A DNA stretch of 64,000 nt from Bacillus infantis (GCF_020171945.1 NZ_JAIVAP010000009.1:121773-185772); one strand, 5' to 3'; positions 15,909 to 24,866 are shown, counted from the stretch's first letter. Notes: a model not told the origin generated them from the letters alone. Made by a program: numbers and translations.

Positions 15909-16944
15909 TCTCTTCACCCTCACTCTTCATCATTGGCACCTTCACTTCAAGGCGCGTTCCTTTATTTTTGAGGCTGATGATTTTCAGGGAGCCGCCAATC
16001 TCCACTGCCCGTTCATACATATTCTGCATGCCATATGAGCCTGCCTTCGTTTCCTCTACGTCAAATCCGATTCCGTCATCGGCAATCCGCAAGATGATCA
16101 GCCCGTCCCTCTGGATCAGCAGCACTTCAAGCTGGGTCGACTTGGCATGGCGCAGCGTATTGGAGACAGATTCCTGGAGGATCCGGAACAGATGGTCCTC
16201 GACTCCTTTATCCATCAAAAACTCTTCAACCTTCCATTGGATTTTCATGGTGACTTTCTGGGAGAGCTCAAGCAGCAGCTCTTCTATGCCCTCCTGCAGT
16301 GTTTTTCCCTTCAGGGCGGCCGGGCGCAGATGGAGAAGCAGGGCGCGCATCTCAAGCTGGGACTGGTGGATCATTGCTTCAACCATTTTCAGCTGCTTGG
16401 TCTCCCTGTCTTCCTGGCTCCGTGTTTCATTGATGGCAGACATCAGCATGGAGGCCGCGAACAGCTGCTGGCTTACAGAGTCATGAAGCTCGCGCGCCAG
16501 CCGGTTGCGCTCCTGCGAAATGATTTCCTGGATCCGGCTTTCCAGATCCTCTGCCTTTTCGGTCGCAAGCTTTTGCGAAATCTTTGCCTGCTCCGAAATC
16601 TGCCGCTGGATTTTGCCTACCCTCATCCATAGGGGCTGGAGCTCTGAAGGGGTGTTATCGTCATGCGCGCTGATGGCCCTGCCTTCCTCCAGCTGGTAAA
16701 GCCAGTCATCAACCGTCTGGAGCTGTTTTTTCCTGTAAATGCCGGATACAAGCCCAGACAAAATGCCGATAGCCGCACAGATGCTTGCTGCAAACAGGAT
16801 AAAGGGAATATCCATGATCTCCCTTTCCCAAAGCCCGCTCCAATCGGCCAGCGGAAAAACAGTAAAATAGGAAACGCCAAGAAAGATGGCGACCAGAAGG
16901 GCAACAGACAGCCCCAATGCAATCTGCCGCTGGATCGTCTTCAT
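15901..16944 (-). CDS. liaS: Sensor histidine kinase LiaS
   Basis: 347 residues. Two N-terminal transmembrane helices (about 8-30 and 46-68) flank a short extracellular loop, typical of intramembrane-sensing kinases. Then come a linker, the HisKA_3 motif [17 protein letters not shown] with the phosphorylated His near 154, and the ATPase domain with DDGIGFD and [12 protein letters not shown]. It senses cell-wall antibiotic or membrane stress under repression by LiaF. Its ATG overlaps the liaF stop (ATGA). Confidence 0.93.
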   Translation of the reverse strand: MKTIQRQIALGLSVALLVAIFLGVSYFTVFPLADWSGLWEREIMDIPFILFAASICAAIGILSGLVSGIYRKKQLQTVDDWLYQLEEGRAISAHDDNTPSELQPLWMRVGKIQRQISEQAKISQKLATEKAEDLESRIQEIISQERNRLARELHDSVSQQLFAASMLMSAINETRSQEDRETKQLKMVEAMIHQSQLEMRALLLHLRPAALKGKTLQEGIEELLLELSQKVTMKIQWKVEEFLMDKGVEDHLFRILQESVSNTLRHAKSTQLEVLLIQRDGLIILRIADDGIGFDVEETKAGSYGMQNMYERAVEIGGSLKIISLKNKGTRLEVKVPMMKSEGEEND

Positions 16945-17681
16945 ACACGCTTCACCTCGATATCCCCGACAAGGAGCGAGGTGAAGATTTTTATCTTCTG
17001 CTCTGCTTCTTCATAGCCTGGTGTTTTGAACTGCAGGGTCTGATTGAACATCTGCGGCTCGCGTTTTTCAAAAATACCGGCGGATCCGGCAATCACAGAA
17101 TGATAGACATTCACTTCAAGATCATACGGAACAAGAATGTGGATATTGCCGATAAAATTGCGGATGAATATGACTGTCTCCCCTTTTGGGAGCACCGTAT
17201 AGCTCAAATCGATGATCGTATCGCCGATGCCGGCCTGGATATTGATGTCGCTCCACTCGTATACATGCTCAGGCGTCTTCTGCCGCCCGAACAGAATGTT
17301 TTCAAAAAGCGGGCGCCCTTTGATGATTTCTTCACTCGGCTTTGAATCAAAAGGATCTGCTTCCTTGATGACCGGCCTGATGCGGTCGGCGTCCCGCTTG
17401 GACTGCGCATACTGGATGACAAAATGGATCAGGATGGCCAGCAGGAAAAATTTGAAGGTCATCATATTGAAGACACTGATGACAAAAAAGGCAAGTCCTG
17501 CCCAGAAGAGGATTTTTCCGGAGCTGTGGGGAAGGCGTTTCCTGCCGAAGTACACCATTCCAATCGAAACCAGAAGGGAGAAAATCAGCCCGTGATTAAA
17601 AAAAGATACCTCCAGAAAAAGGATAAGGGCACCAAGCAATAGAATCCAGCTGATATATTCGCTTTTGATTTTTTTAAGCAT
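16941..17681 (-). CDS. liaF: LiaF, inhibitor of the LiaSR system
   Basis: 246-residue membrane protein. The N-terminal half has about four hydrophobic helices; the C-terminal half is the LiaF-type beta domain (ILFGRQKTPEHVYEWSDINIQAGIGDTIIDLSYTVLPKGETVIFIRNFIGNI). LiaF holds LiaS inactive without stress. AAGGAGG lies before the ATG. A terminator separates it from liaH, which should reduce liaFSR relative to liaIH. Confidence 0.92.
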   Translation of the reverse strand: MLKKIKSEYISWILLLGALILFLEVSFFNHGLIFSLLVSIGMVYFGRKRLPHSSGKILFWAGLAFFVISVFNMMTFKFFLLAILIHFVIQYAQSKRDADRIRPVIKEADPFDSKPSEEIIKGRPLFENILFGRQKTPEHVYEWSDINIQAGIGDTIIDLSYTVLPKGETVIFIRNFIGNIHILVPYDLEVNVYHSVIAGSAGIFEKREPQMFNQTLQFKTPGYEEAEQKIKIFTSLLVGDIEVKRV

Positions 17682-17759
17682 TGATATTTTCCTCCCTTCA
17701 TGATGACTGGCGCATGATGTATGCGATTCTCTATTGTAAGCTGTTTCAGCATAATGGCG

Positions 17760-17787
17760 AAAAAAGGCGCAGGAACTCTACGCCTCT
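17760..17787 (-). terminator. Terminator between liaH and liaF
   Basis: Minus strand: AGGCGTAG / CTGCGCCT (8 bp, one wobble) followed by TTTTTT. Likely partial, giving high liaIH and low liaFSR expression. Confidence 0.65.
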
Positions 17788-17805
17788 TTAGAATACCAGT
17801 TTGTT

Positions 17806-18453
17806 TTATGAAATAGAATGAGTTTCTTTCTTTTTCATATCTTTTTCAAGCAGGGCGATTTTTGAATCGATCGTGCTCTGATAATAGGCATTGTTCACCT
17901 TTTGCTCAAGCCGGTCAAGATATGACTCGATATTTTCAAACCTGGATTCAGCTTTGCCTGATTCTGAGCTGCTGTCAATCACCTGGTCCATCTTGCGGTT
18001 GGCCCTGGTCACATTTTCCCTTCCCATCAGCTCAAGGCGGCGGATATGCATATCCTTCAGTTTATGCTTCATATCCTCATATTTTCTTTCCAGCTCAACC
18101 AGCTGCTGTGATGCCTGTTCAAGGGCCTGCTTCAGCCTGACAGCCCGCTCTTCATATTGAAGCTGTTCCTGGACAGCAAATTGGGATAGTTCAGCCTCTC
18201 CTGCATCTGAAGCAACTTCTGCCTGACGCTTGCGCTTTTCAGCCAATTCAGCCGCGCCTTTATATTCTTTTGCAAATTCCTCTTTCAGAGAGTACTGGCG
18301 CTCAAGGAGCTTGCGGACCTTTTCCGTTTCCTGCTCGCATTGGCGAAGGTACTGGTTCAGCAGGGATACCGGATTCTTCTGCTCCTTCTGGTCCATTGCC
18401 TCGTGCAGATCTGCCATGATGGTATTTTTCAGTCTGGTAAATACGTTTGCCAT
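17806..18453 (-). CDS. liaH: Phage-shock protein PspA/IM30 homologue LiaH
   Basis: 215-residue, almost wholly helical coiled-coil protein of the PspA/IM30 family. It starts MANVFTRLKNTIMADLHEAMDQKEQKNPVSLLNQYLRQCEQETEKV, then long heptad-rich helices. It forms large rings that protect the membrane, recruited by LiaI. It lies 24 bp after liaI and should be the main induced product of the operon. Confidence 0.92.
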   Translation of the reverse strand: MANVFTRLKNTIMADLHEAMDQKEQKNPVSLLNQYLRQCEQETEKVRKLLERQYSLKEEFAKEYKGAAELAEKRKRQAEVASDAGEAELSQFAVQEQLQYEERAVRLKQALEQASQQLVELERKYEDMKHKLKDMHIRRLELMGRENVTRANRKMDQVIDSSSESGKAESRFENIESYLDRLEQKVNNAYYQSTIDSKIALLEKDMKKKETHSIS

Positions 18454-18477
18454 GATAATCTCCCTTTCGTTTTCAGA

Positions 18478-18822
18478 TTAATATTGATTGATTTTTGACC
18501 ATTCTTTTTCAAAGTTCGTGAATGGATCCTGGTCTTCTTTGACAAATGTTTTCTTGTCATTCCACTTTTTATAGATCACATAAAGGATGTAAGCAGCGGC
18601 AATTCCGAGGATGGCCGGAATATTGGAGGCAGCTGCCGTGAGGGCGAACACCCCGACAATGCCCCAGCCTATTTTTGCGCCTGTTGAATCAGCCTTCAGG
18701 AACTGCTTGAATACGAAGTATAGAATCAGCAATGAGATGGCCAGGCCGATCATCGGCCCCAAATTGGATAGAAGCACCAGCCCCGCGATTCCCCCTGCTA
18801 AAAGTAAGCCAAATTTTTTCAT
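18478..18822 (-). CDS. liaI: LiaI-like membrane anchor
   Basis: 114 residues with three to four hydrophobic stretches (MKKFGLLLAGGIAGLVLLSN, MIGLAISLLILYFVFKQ, GWGIVGVFALTAAAS, AILGIAAAYILYVIY) and a charged tail. Position as first gene before liaH, size and topology match LiaI, which anchors LiaH at the membrane. AAGGAGG is present before the ATG. The operon lacks liaG, which B. subtilis has between liaH and liaF. Confidence 0.85.
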   Translation of the reverse strand: MKKFGLLLAGGIAGLVLLSNLGPMIGLAISLLILYFVFKQFLKADSTGAKIGWGIVGVFALTAAASNIPAILGIAAAYILYVIYKKWNDKKTFVKEDQDPFTNFEKEWSKINQY

Positions 18823-19034
18823 GTACGTTTCCTCCTTTCATGTTTCCATCTTACCTTTCCAGCCAAATTCCTATAACGAGCCTGAGCTTTATTTTCATAT
18901 AGGACCTGGGGCTTAGAAGCTGGTCAGACTTTGTGAAAGGCGTAAATATTGGAAGGGGAAAACCTGTTATTGAGCCGTCGGGAAGGGTAGATAAAGGAGG
19001 AATTACAAACGAGATAACCAGGGAGGACACCAAT

Positions 19035-19535
19035 GTGTTTGGCTTTGATGATTTTGTAAAGTTTATGCAGGCATTTTTTATTGTTCTTCCTATAGTGACA
19101 ATCATCCATGTGGCCGGACATGTTTTTTTCGCCGGGATTTTTGGAGGGAAGGGCCTTAAAGTCATTATCGGCTGCGGCAAAAGTTTATTTTCTTGTAAAT
19201 ACTTTGAGGTAAAGCGGTTCTACTTCTGGTACAGCGGCTGTGAGTTCCAGAGCCTGAAGTATGAAAATAAAATCAGTCTTTCTTTTATATATCTTGGCGG
19301 CACCCTCTTCAACCTGATCAGTATCTTTCTTATCAATTACCTGATCGGCTCAGGGGTACTGGAAGCTTCATTGCTTTGGTACCAGTTTATCTATTTCTCT
19401 TTTTACTTTGTCTTCTTCGCACTATTCCCAATGGATTTCCCTGACGGCAATCCAAGTGACGGCAAAGCTTTTTACCGGATTATAAGAGACAAGAAGGTAG
19501 ATTCTACTGATGATTGCCAATGGAAGGTTGAATGA
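19035..19535 (+). CDS. M50-like membrane protein with degenerate HExxH
   Basis: 166 residues, about four hydrophobic segments. IVTIIHVAGHVFFAGIFGGK occupies the place of the zinc-protease motif HExxH, but Glu is replaced by Val (HVAGH). FALFPMDFPDGNPSDGKAFY resembles the second, Asp-bearing motif of site-2 proteases. It may be an inactive relative or bind metal differently. The GTG at 19035 has GGGAGG 8 nt upstream. Divergent from liaI; the upstream in-frame extension has no better start. Confidence 0.6.
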   Translation: MFGFDDFVKFMQAFFIVLPIVTIIHVAGHVFFAGIFGGKGLKVIIGCGKSLFSCKYFEVKRFYFWYSGCEFQSLKYENKISLSFIYLGGTLFNLISIFLINYLIGSGVLEASLLWYQFIYFSFYFVFFALFPMDFPDGNPSDGKAFYRIIRDKKVDSTDDCQWKVE

Positions 19536-19536
19536 A

Positions 19537-19710
19537 CAAAAGCGCAAGCGCCTTGATCACCCTTAAGGAACGCAGACTAAGAACGCCACGTCCTGTGGCA
19601 ACGTCTGCATGACCCCCATCCTGGGGGCCTCAAGACGAACCTCCCGGAAAGGCGTTCTTTGCCTTTTTGGGAGGTTTGGCTTGTGACCTCGGCGCAGCTG
19701 CTGGACGTAG
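19537..19710. repeat. Bacillaceae-type interspersed repeat (GCGCAAGCGCC element)
   Basis: It begins AAAAGCGCAAGCGCCTTG and ends GCGCAGCTGCTGGACGTAG, ends I recognise from short GC-rich repeats scattered in Bacillus intergenic DNA. Internal short hairpins (CCCCCATCCTGGGGG, CCTCCCGGAAAGG..CCTTTTTGGGAGG) are present. No plausible gene. Confidence 0.55.
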
Positions 19711-19765
19711 ATCAAGAATTGATAATGATCCACAAGACTTACAATTTCTAAATTCCTAAACATTG

Positions 19766-19796
19766 ATAAAGCCCCGGGTTTCAGACCGGGGCTTTG
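19766..19796 (-). terminator. Hairpin at the end of the cyclase gene
   Basis: AAAGCCCCGG / CCGGGGCTTT (with a one-base offset) encloses the TGA stop of the cyclase. The T tract is short (TTTATC). Confidence 0.6.
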
Positions 19797-21667
19797 CTCT
19801 TTTCTATATAATGGCTCAAGGCCAGGAGCGGCCATATAGAGCGGTAGCTGTGGTAATGAATATAAAAGAAATTGGCCATTCCCTGACCCATTGGATAATC
19901 GGCAGTCCAATCCTTGCGCTTTCCTTCCCTCACCAGGAAGGCTGCCCCCTTCCTCGCTGGCGTGCTATCCGCCATGCCGGCAGCAGCAAGGGCATCAACG
20001 GCCCATGCTGTCTGGGTGATGGTGCTTTTCTTCAGTGGGATATACTTTTTCTCCATATCGCTCCGGCAGGATTCTCCCCAGCCGCCATCTTCATTCTGGA
20101 TGGACACCAGCCAGTCGATCCCTTTTTTCATGCTTTTATCCTCCAGAGTGACACCAACAGCCGCCATTCCGGTTACCGCCGCCCATGTTCCGTATATATA
20201 GCAGATTCCCCAGCGGCCATACCAGGATCCGTCCTGTTCCTGATGCTTTTTGAGCCACCTGACCGCTTTTTTGACAGGCGGAAGGGAAGCATCCGAATAG
20301 CCGGCTTTGCCGAGGAATTCAAGGGTCCTCCCCGTCAGGTCGGCAGTTGAGGGATCGGTCAGGATAAACTCTGCTCCCTGGATGGGAAGAAGATGCAGCA
20401 GTTTTTTATTGACACTCCGCTCAAAAGCTGGCCATCCTCCGTCCCTGTTCTGCATGGATAAGGTCCAAAGCAACCCTTTTTTCCTTATATCCTCATAATG
20501 CGCCTTTTCCCGGGCAGGCTGCTGAAGGCTTCTAAGGGCGGCGGTTGTGTCATCCACATCAGGATTGATAGTGTTGAAACGGGAAAATCCCCATCCGCCT
20601 GGCTCTGCCTTCGAATTATGGACAATCCAGTCCCCAAACCGGTGATGCTGCTGGCCTGCCAGATATTGATTGGCTTTTTGGATTGCGGCCTCCTTCGGCA
20701 GAACCCCTGCTTCCTGAAGCGCATGGCTGATAAGTGCGGTATTCCAGACAGCTGCCGTTGTATATTGAACATGCGTGCGGCCATCGGCTTTTACAGTCAT
20801 CCGCTTCAAGCCGGCGACAGCATTCCTGACCGCAGGTTCCTGCGGGGTGCCTCCCAATGCCAGCAGGGCAAAAATCATGTAAAAGGTGCTGCTGAAATAA
20901 TTATAGAGCGTCCCGTCCGGCTCTGTATGCGACTGCATATATTCCCTCGCTTTTTCTATCGACCATGCCCTGATCTGGCGCGGAATGCCCACAAGTGCCT
21001 TAACCCCGGCCGTAAGAAAAGAAGTTAAACTCCTCCATTCCGCACTCCTCAGCTCCGGCCACGAATCATCTTTTTCCCTAATGGACAAATCGCCAAGGTC
21101 CGGGCTCAGTGCTGTTTTCCTGCTGAATTTCTTATTGCCCAGAAGAATGACGGGAATGAGATTGGAGCGGCCGAAAACTGAAATATCATACATATTTAGC
21201 GGAAAATTTGCCGGCAGGAGGATTACTTCCATCGGGACCGGAAAAAGAAGAGGCCATGGATACTGCCCTGTCAAGGCAAGCATGATTTTCGTATACATTC
21301 CCGCCTTCTTCAGGCCCCCTCCTTTTGTAATAAACCTTCTTGCCTTCACCAGAGCAGGATGATTTTTCTCATAATATCCTGAGTAGAGGAGCGCATAATA
21401 GGCCTCAATCGTTAAAGAAAGGCTCCCTTCATGGTGATCATGGAAAAGCCGCCATGCCCCGTCCTTCCCCTGCCGGCTCAGTATCCCCTCTGCAAGCTCC
21501 CTGATCAGCTCCTCCTCATCCTCTTCCTCCAGTGTCCGCAGAAGGACAATCATATAAATATCGGTCATGCACCCTGTATCAAAAGCCTGATTCCAGGAAC
21601 CGTCCGGTGTCTGCTCACTCAAAAGCTGCTGCTTTAACCGTTCAATTTCGCTTTGCACTAGCTGCAT
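19781..21667 (-). CDS. sqhC: Squalene-hopene/sporulenol cyclase family protein
   Basis: 628-residue terpene cyclase of the squalene-hopene cyclase family, closest in length and context to Bacillus sporulenol synthase (tetraprenyl-beta-curcumene cyclase), which makes C35 spore terpenoids. The catalytic acid motif DVDDTTA is at about 370-376. Several QW repeats are seen (QDGSWYGRWG, NEDGGWGES, NRDGGWPAFE, DGSWNQAFD). A GGGGG-rich site precedes the ATG at 21667. The substrate is inferred. Peripheral membrane location is usual for the family. Confidence 0.85.
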   Translation of the reverse strand: MQLVQSEIERLKQQLLSEQTPDGSWNQAFDTGCMTDIYMIVLLRTLEEEDEEELIRELAEGILSRQGKDGAWRLFHDHHEGSLSLTIEAYYALLYSGYYEKNHPALVKARRFITKGGGLKKAGMYTKIMLALTGQYPWPLLFPVPMEVILLPANFPLNMYDISVFGRSNLIPVILLGNKKFSRKTALSPDLGDLSIREKDDSWPELRSAEWRSLTSFLTAGVKALVGIPRQIRAWSIEKAREYMQSHTEPDGTLYNYFSSTFYMIFALLALGGTPQEPAVRNAVAGLKRMTVKADGRTHVQYTTAAVWNTALISHALQEAGVLPKEAAIQKANQYLAGQQHHRFGDWIVHNSKAEPGGWGFSRFNTINPDVDDTTAALRSLQQPAREKAHYEDIRKKGLLWTLSMQNRDGGWPAFERSVNKKLLHLLPIQGAEFILTDPSTADLTGRTLEFLGKAGYSDASLPPVKKAVRWLKKHQEQDGSWYGRWGICYIYGTWAAVTGMAAVGVTLEDKSMKKGIDWLVSIQNEDGGWGESCRSDMEKKYIPLKKSTITQTAWAVDALAAAGMADSTPARKGAAFLVREGKRKDWTADYPMGQGMANFFYIHYHSYRSIWPLLALSHYIEKSKAPV

Positions 21668-21814
21668 GCAGCCCGCCCCCTTATTTCTATTCTTCATAAA
21701 TATGTATTCAGGAGCAGCTTGACAGATTCTGGAACAGCCCATGCCCGATAGGCAATATCTTTTATACCCCTGCATATAGTTCAATGAGGACGACTATAAG
21801 AAAGGGTGAGAAAA

Positions 21815-21967
21815 ATGCTTCTTTCATGGATCATTACTGCCGGCTTTATTCTCTGCCTGGGGCTTGTTGGCGGCATGTTTGTCCACTATCTGCGCTCTGC
21901 CATGCATACCCATGATTCTGTTTCGGTCGACCCGCTTCCGGAGGAAACTGGAGAGGAAGGAAATTAA
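21815..21967 (+). CDS. 50-residue membrane peptide, hypothetical
   Basis: Short ORF: MLLSWIITAGFILCLGLVGGMF forms one transmembrane helix, then an acidic polar tail (PLPEETGEEGN). The ribosome site AAAGGGTGAG is well placed before the ATG. Divergent from the cyclase gene. Family not recognised. Confidence 0.55.
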   Translation: MLLSWIITAGFILCLGLVGGMFVHYLRSAMHTHDSVSVDPLPEETGEEGN

Positions 21968-22050
21968 GGGGCGAGCAGCTCAAAACATTTGCGCCGGGCA
22001 GGATGACGCGAGACAGCGCAGGGCGGTGAAATGGGCTGTCAGGCGGACTT

Positions 22051-22165
22051 GGTAGATTATCTTTTCAATTGATTAAAAAAAACAGAAAGTTGGTAGATTA
22101 TTCCTCGAATTGATTAAATAAATCTTAAATTCGGTAAATTAACCCGCCAATTGGTTAAAAAACGC
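22051..22165. repeat. Intergenic tandem array, 41-bp period
   Basis: GGTAGATTA / GGTAGATTA / GGTAAATTA start units at 22051, 22092 and 22133, each followed by AATTG-TTAA at a fixed offset. AT-rich, no ORF. It occupies the gap between the 50-residue ORF and the terminator of the glycosylase gene. Confidence 0.8.
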
Positions 22166-22239
22166 CAGCCTGCCTCAAAAACCGCCCACTAAATCATTGA
22201 AAAACAACCCTAAACCGGCCAGGCAAGACTGCAGCCCGC

Positions 22240-22270
22240 AAAAAAAGCCCAAGGAACGCCTCCCTGGGCT
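22240..22270 (-). terminator. Terminator of the glycosylase gene
   Basis: Minus strand: AGCCCAGGG / CCTTGGGCT followed by TTTTTTT. Confidence 0.8.
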
Positions 22271-22292
22271 AATTTTTCGTATGGAAAAGAAT

Positions 22293-23102
22293 TCATGACT
22301 GGCAGCCGGGACAATAAAAGGTTTTCCGCGATGAAATCTCTTCTTTTACGATCCGTGAGCCGCAGCGGAGGCAGCTTTCTCCTTCTCTGTCATATACCAT
22401 GCAGCGCTCATTATAGCCGCCGGTTATCATATCGCCTTTAAAGAGCGGATCTTCCATATAGCCTCCGCTTTGGATTGCGTTTGCAAATACTGTTTTCATT
22501 GCCGGATATAGTCTGCCTTTTTCCATTTCGCTGAGCTCCTCGATTTTCCTCATTGGCAAAAGCCCGGCCTGATGGCAGATTTCATCTGAATAGCAGTTTC
22601 CGATTCCTGCTATGAAATGCTGGTTCACAAGCGATGTCTTGAGCATTCCGCGCTTTTTCTCCAATAACTGGGCAAATGAGGCTGCCGTAAATCCAGGATC
22701 CAGAGGCTCTGGTCCAAGGTCTTCAAAATCTTTCTCGAGCTCCTCTGCAGACAGCAGATGCAGGTAGCCAAGCCGCAGGCCGATGAAGTACAGCTTCCGG
22801 CTGCCAAATGACAAAATCACCTGTTTGGTCCTGTCAGGATTATCTTCGTCACCGCCAAGATACATCCATCCTCCAAGCATCAGATGGAGCAGAAGACTTT
22901 TTCCGGAGCTGAGCCGGAAAATCAGATGCTTTGCGCGTCTATCAATGCTAGTGATCGTGCTATTCTGCACCTGCCTGATAAATTCTGCCGCCGAAACATT
23001 TATAGACTTTTCTCTGTTGATTTCGGCCTCTGTGATTACAAGTCCCGACAGCTGACGGCCCAGCAGCTGGCGGTAGGTTTCCATTTCAGGAAGCTCGGGC
23101 AT
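22293..23102 (-). CDS. Fpg/Nei family DNA glycosylase
   Basis: 269-residue base-excision repair enzyme. The mature N-terminus PELPEMETYRQLL carries the catalytic Pro and Glu. There is a helix-two-turn-helix (LVNQHFIAGIGNCYSDEICHQAG) and a C-terminal zinc finger with four Cys (CLRCGSRIVKEEISSRKTFYCPGC). It removes oxidised bases such as 8-oxoguanine. The start at 23102 has AAAGGGGG 7 nt upstream. It is not beside polA, so it may be a second Fpg-type enzyme rather than MutM itself. Confidence 0.88.
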   Translation of the reverse strand: MPELPEMETYRQLLGRQLSGLVITEAEINREKSINVSAAEFIRQVQNSTITSIDRRAKHLIFRLSSGKSLLLHLMLGGWMYLGGDEDNPDRTKQVILSFGSRKLYFIGLRLGYLHLLSAEELEKDFEDLGPEPLDPGFTAASFAQLLEKKRGMLKTSLVNQHFIAGIGNCYSDEICHQAGLLPMRKIEELSEMEKGRLYPAMKTVFANAIQSGGYMEDPLFKGDMITGGYNERCMVYDREGESCLRCGSRIVKEEISSRKTFYCPGCQS

Positions 23103-23161
23103 AAGAAGGCCCCCTTTCATATAACTAGTATGAAATGAAAAGGGGATCTTCATGTACCTGT

Positions 23162-24061
23162 TCAGTCAGCCAATGCCAATGCAAGACTGTCACCGGCCGC
23201 CTCAACCAGACCGGCGTCACCGCGGTCATGAGCATATACAGCAAGCAGCAGGGCTGTATAGATGCTTTTGAATCTTGCGAGATCTCTTGCTTCGGGCCCA
23301 GGTTCTCCATATGCCCCAAAAAACTCTTCCCTGGCATCCGGCCGGAGATAGCTGTATGCAATAGAAAGATCAATGCTGGGATAGCCAAGATGGACATCGC
23401 CCCAGTCAATGATCCCGCCGATTTCACCATCAGGTTCGGCCAGAATGTTTCCTATATGCAGGTCGCCGTGCACAAGAACAGGGGAACACTCCACCTTCAG
23501 CGGCTTCGCCTTTTTTATATAAGAAAAAAGCCTTTCTTCCTCCTTAAGGATTCCAGCTGATCTTCCTTTCTCCGCGTACTCTTCCATTTTCACAAGCCTT
23601 GTTTCCATATCAAGCCTGTTGTATGTATCAAACGGGACGCCAAGTTCCTTTGCTTTTTCAATCGGAAAAGAGTGGTGCTGCTTCAGGAATTCAGCCAGCC
23701 TGCTGGCAGACTTTTTCCCTCCCGGCCCGGCTGGAGGGGATCCGCTGATCTTTTTGTAGCCGGAAAAAAACCACGGATAGCCTTTATCAGGCTTTCCGCT
23801 ATATACCGGCACAGGATAACGGATGCCGGCAGCAATGCGGAGCTCAGGCAGGATCCGGCTTTCTGTCTTCAGCAGCTCTTCTGCAGCAGCTTTCCGCGGA
23901 AAACGGAATACATATTCTCCATTGACTAAAAACACCCGATTATCAAAGCCTTCACCAAAGTGCTCCACCTCAGCAGGCGCCAATTCGGGAAACTGGCTCA
24001 ACAGGAGCTCCCTTGCCTCAAGGGGAGCAATGGATATTTCTCCGTTCCATGGCTGATTCAT
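23162..24061 (-). CDS. APH/choline-kinase-like phosphotransferase
   Basis: About 299 residues, aminoglycoside-phosphotransferase fold. Key motifs: GFDNRVFLVNGEYVFRFPRK (nucleotide lobe with Lys), VLVHGDLHIGNIL (catalytic Asp) and GIIDWGDVHLGYPSIDLS (metal site). The substrate is unknown; such genes also phosphorylate macrolides, homoserine or sugars, so resistance should not be assumed. The start at 24061 (MNQP) fits GGGG spacing better than the Met two codons earlier. It lies 59 bp upstream of the glycosylase on the same strand, with no terminator between them. Confidence 0.8.
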   Translation of the reverse strand: MNQPWNGEISIAPLEARELLLSQFPELAPAEVEHFGEGFDNRVFLVNGEYVFRFPRKAAAEELLKTESRILPELRIAAGIRYPVPVYSGKPDKGYPWFFSGYKKISGSPPAGPGGKKSASRLAEFLKQHHSFPIEKAKELGVPFDTYNRLDMETRLVKMEEYAEKGRSAGILKEEERLFSYIKKAKPLKVECSPVLVHGDLHIGNILAEPDGEIGGIIDWGDVHLGYPSIDLSIAYSYLRPDAREEFFGAYGEPGPEARDLARFKSIYTALLLAVYAHDRGDAGLVEAAGDSLALALAD

Positions 24062-24120
24062 ATACATCCCCTTCCTTTTTCCTTAGTTATACTATTGGTC
24101 CCTCTGTTTTTCAACATCAG

Positions 24121-24149
24121 AAAAAAAGGCACCCATTGCAGCGGGTGCC
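24121..24149 (-). terminator. Terminator of the stress-protein gene
   Basis: Minus strand: GGCACCC-GCTGCAAT-GGGTGCC followed by TTTTTTT. Confidence 0.8.
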
Positions 24150-24155
24150 CTTTCT

Positions 24156-24770
24156 TTAATACATTTTATTGTTGTCCACCTTCATCCTGTCTTTGACAAC
24201 CTCCGGATCATCTGAGACAGGCGATCTTGTCCCCTGAGGGGGAACATAGACGTTGTCGACGGGCATAGCCGGTTCATTGTCAGGCATGCCGGCTTCACCA
24301 GGATTCATTTTCTGCTCACGCAGCTTGTCCGATCTGTCGTCCACGAACACCAGGATTTTGCCTTCCTTGATTTGGCCGCTGTAATGCTCGGCATCGTCTT
24401 CCGGAATCCCCATACCGACGAGGGCTCCTGTAAGCCCCCCAAGTCCCGCTCCAGCAGCTGCCCCGGTGAGTGCTCCTGCAAGCGGCCCCGCGGCGAGCAC
24501 CGGTCCGATGCCTGGGATGGCAAGGGCTCCAGCACCTGCAAGCAGCCCTGCAAGTCCGCCGAGTGTGCCTCCCGCAGCAGCTCCGGCAGCAAGGCCTTCT
24601 TCTGTTTTCGTCCCTGTCTGCTCTGTTACTGCTTCCACGTCGTCATCGTTTTTCCCTACTACTGAAATATCCTCTGTGTCATAGCCTTGTGCCCTTAATT
24701 CCTCTACAGCTTCAATGGCTTCACTTTGTGTATCATAAACGCCTACTATATGCTTCTGTTCTTCTGCCAT
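24156..24770 (-). CDS. General stress protein, GSP17M-like N-domain
   Basis: 204 residues. The N-terminal 45 residues (HIVGVYDTQSEAIEAVEELRAQGYDTEDISVVGKN) match the general-stress-protein 17M/YflT domain. A long Gly/Ala-rich hydrophobic region follows (about 58-125, GLAAGAAAGGTLGGLAGLLAGAGALAIPG), then SGQIKEGKILVFVDD, and a polar Pro-rich tail. The exact role is unknown. AAGGAGG precedes the ATG, and a SigB-like promoter lies 70 bp upstream. Confidence 0.78.
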   Translation of the reverse strand: MAEEQKHIVGVYDTQSEAIEAVEELRAQGYDTEDISVVGKNDDDVEAVTEQTGTKTEEGLAAGAAAGGTLGGLAGLLAGAGALAIPGIGPVLAAGPLAGALTGAAAGAGLGGLTGALVGMGIPEDDAEHYSGQIKEGKILVFVDDRSDKLREQKMNPGEAGMPDNEPAMPVDNVYVPPQGTRSPVSDDPEVVKDRMKVDNNKMY

Positions 24771-24836
24771 TATCTTTTGCCTCCTTGTAAGGTAAGATAA
24801 ATAGACAAGCTTTACAGGCGAGCCTATAGAGTGATT

Positions 24837-24861
24837 TTACCCGCAGGCGCACGAGGTAAAC
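24837..24861 (-). promoter_or_regulatory. SigB-type promoter
   Basis: Minus strand: GTTTAC, 13 nt, GGGTAA, close to the SigB consensus GTTTAA-N13/14-GGGTAT. It fits the downstream general stress protein. Confidence 0.6.
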
Positions 24862-24866
24862 ATAAG

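Noticed and set aside
23162..24061. Aminoglycoside resistance gene
   Set aside because: The APH fold is clear, but the family includes many kinases with other substrates. Nothing in the sequence or context points to drug resistance.
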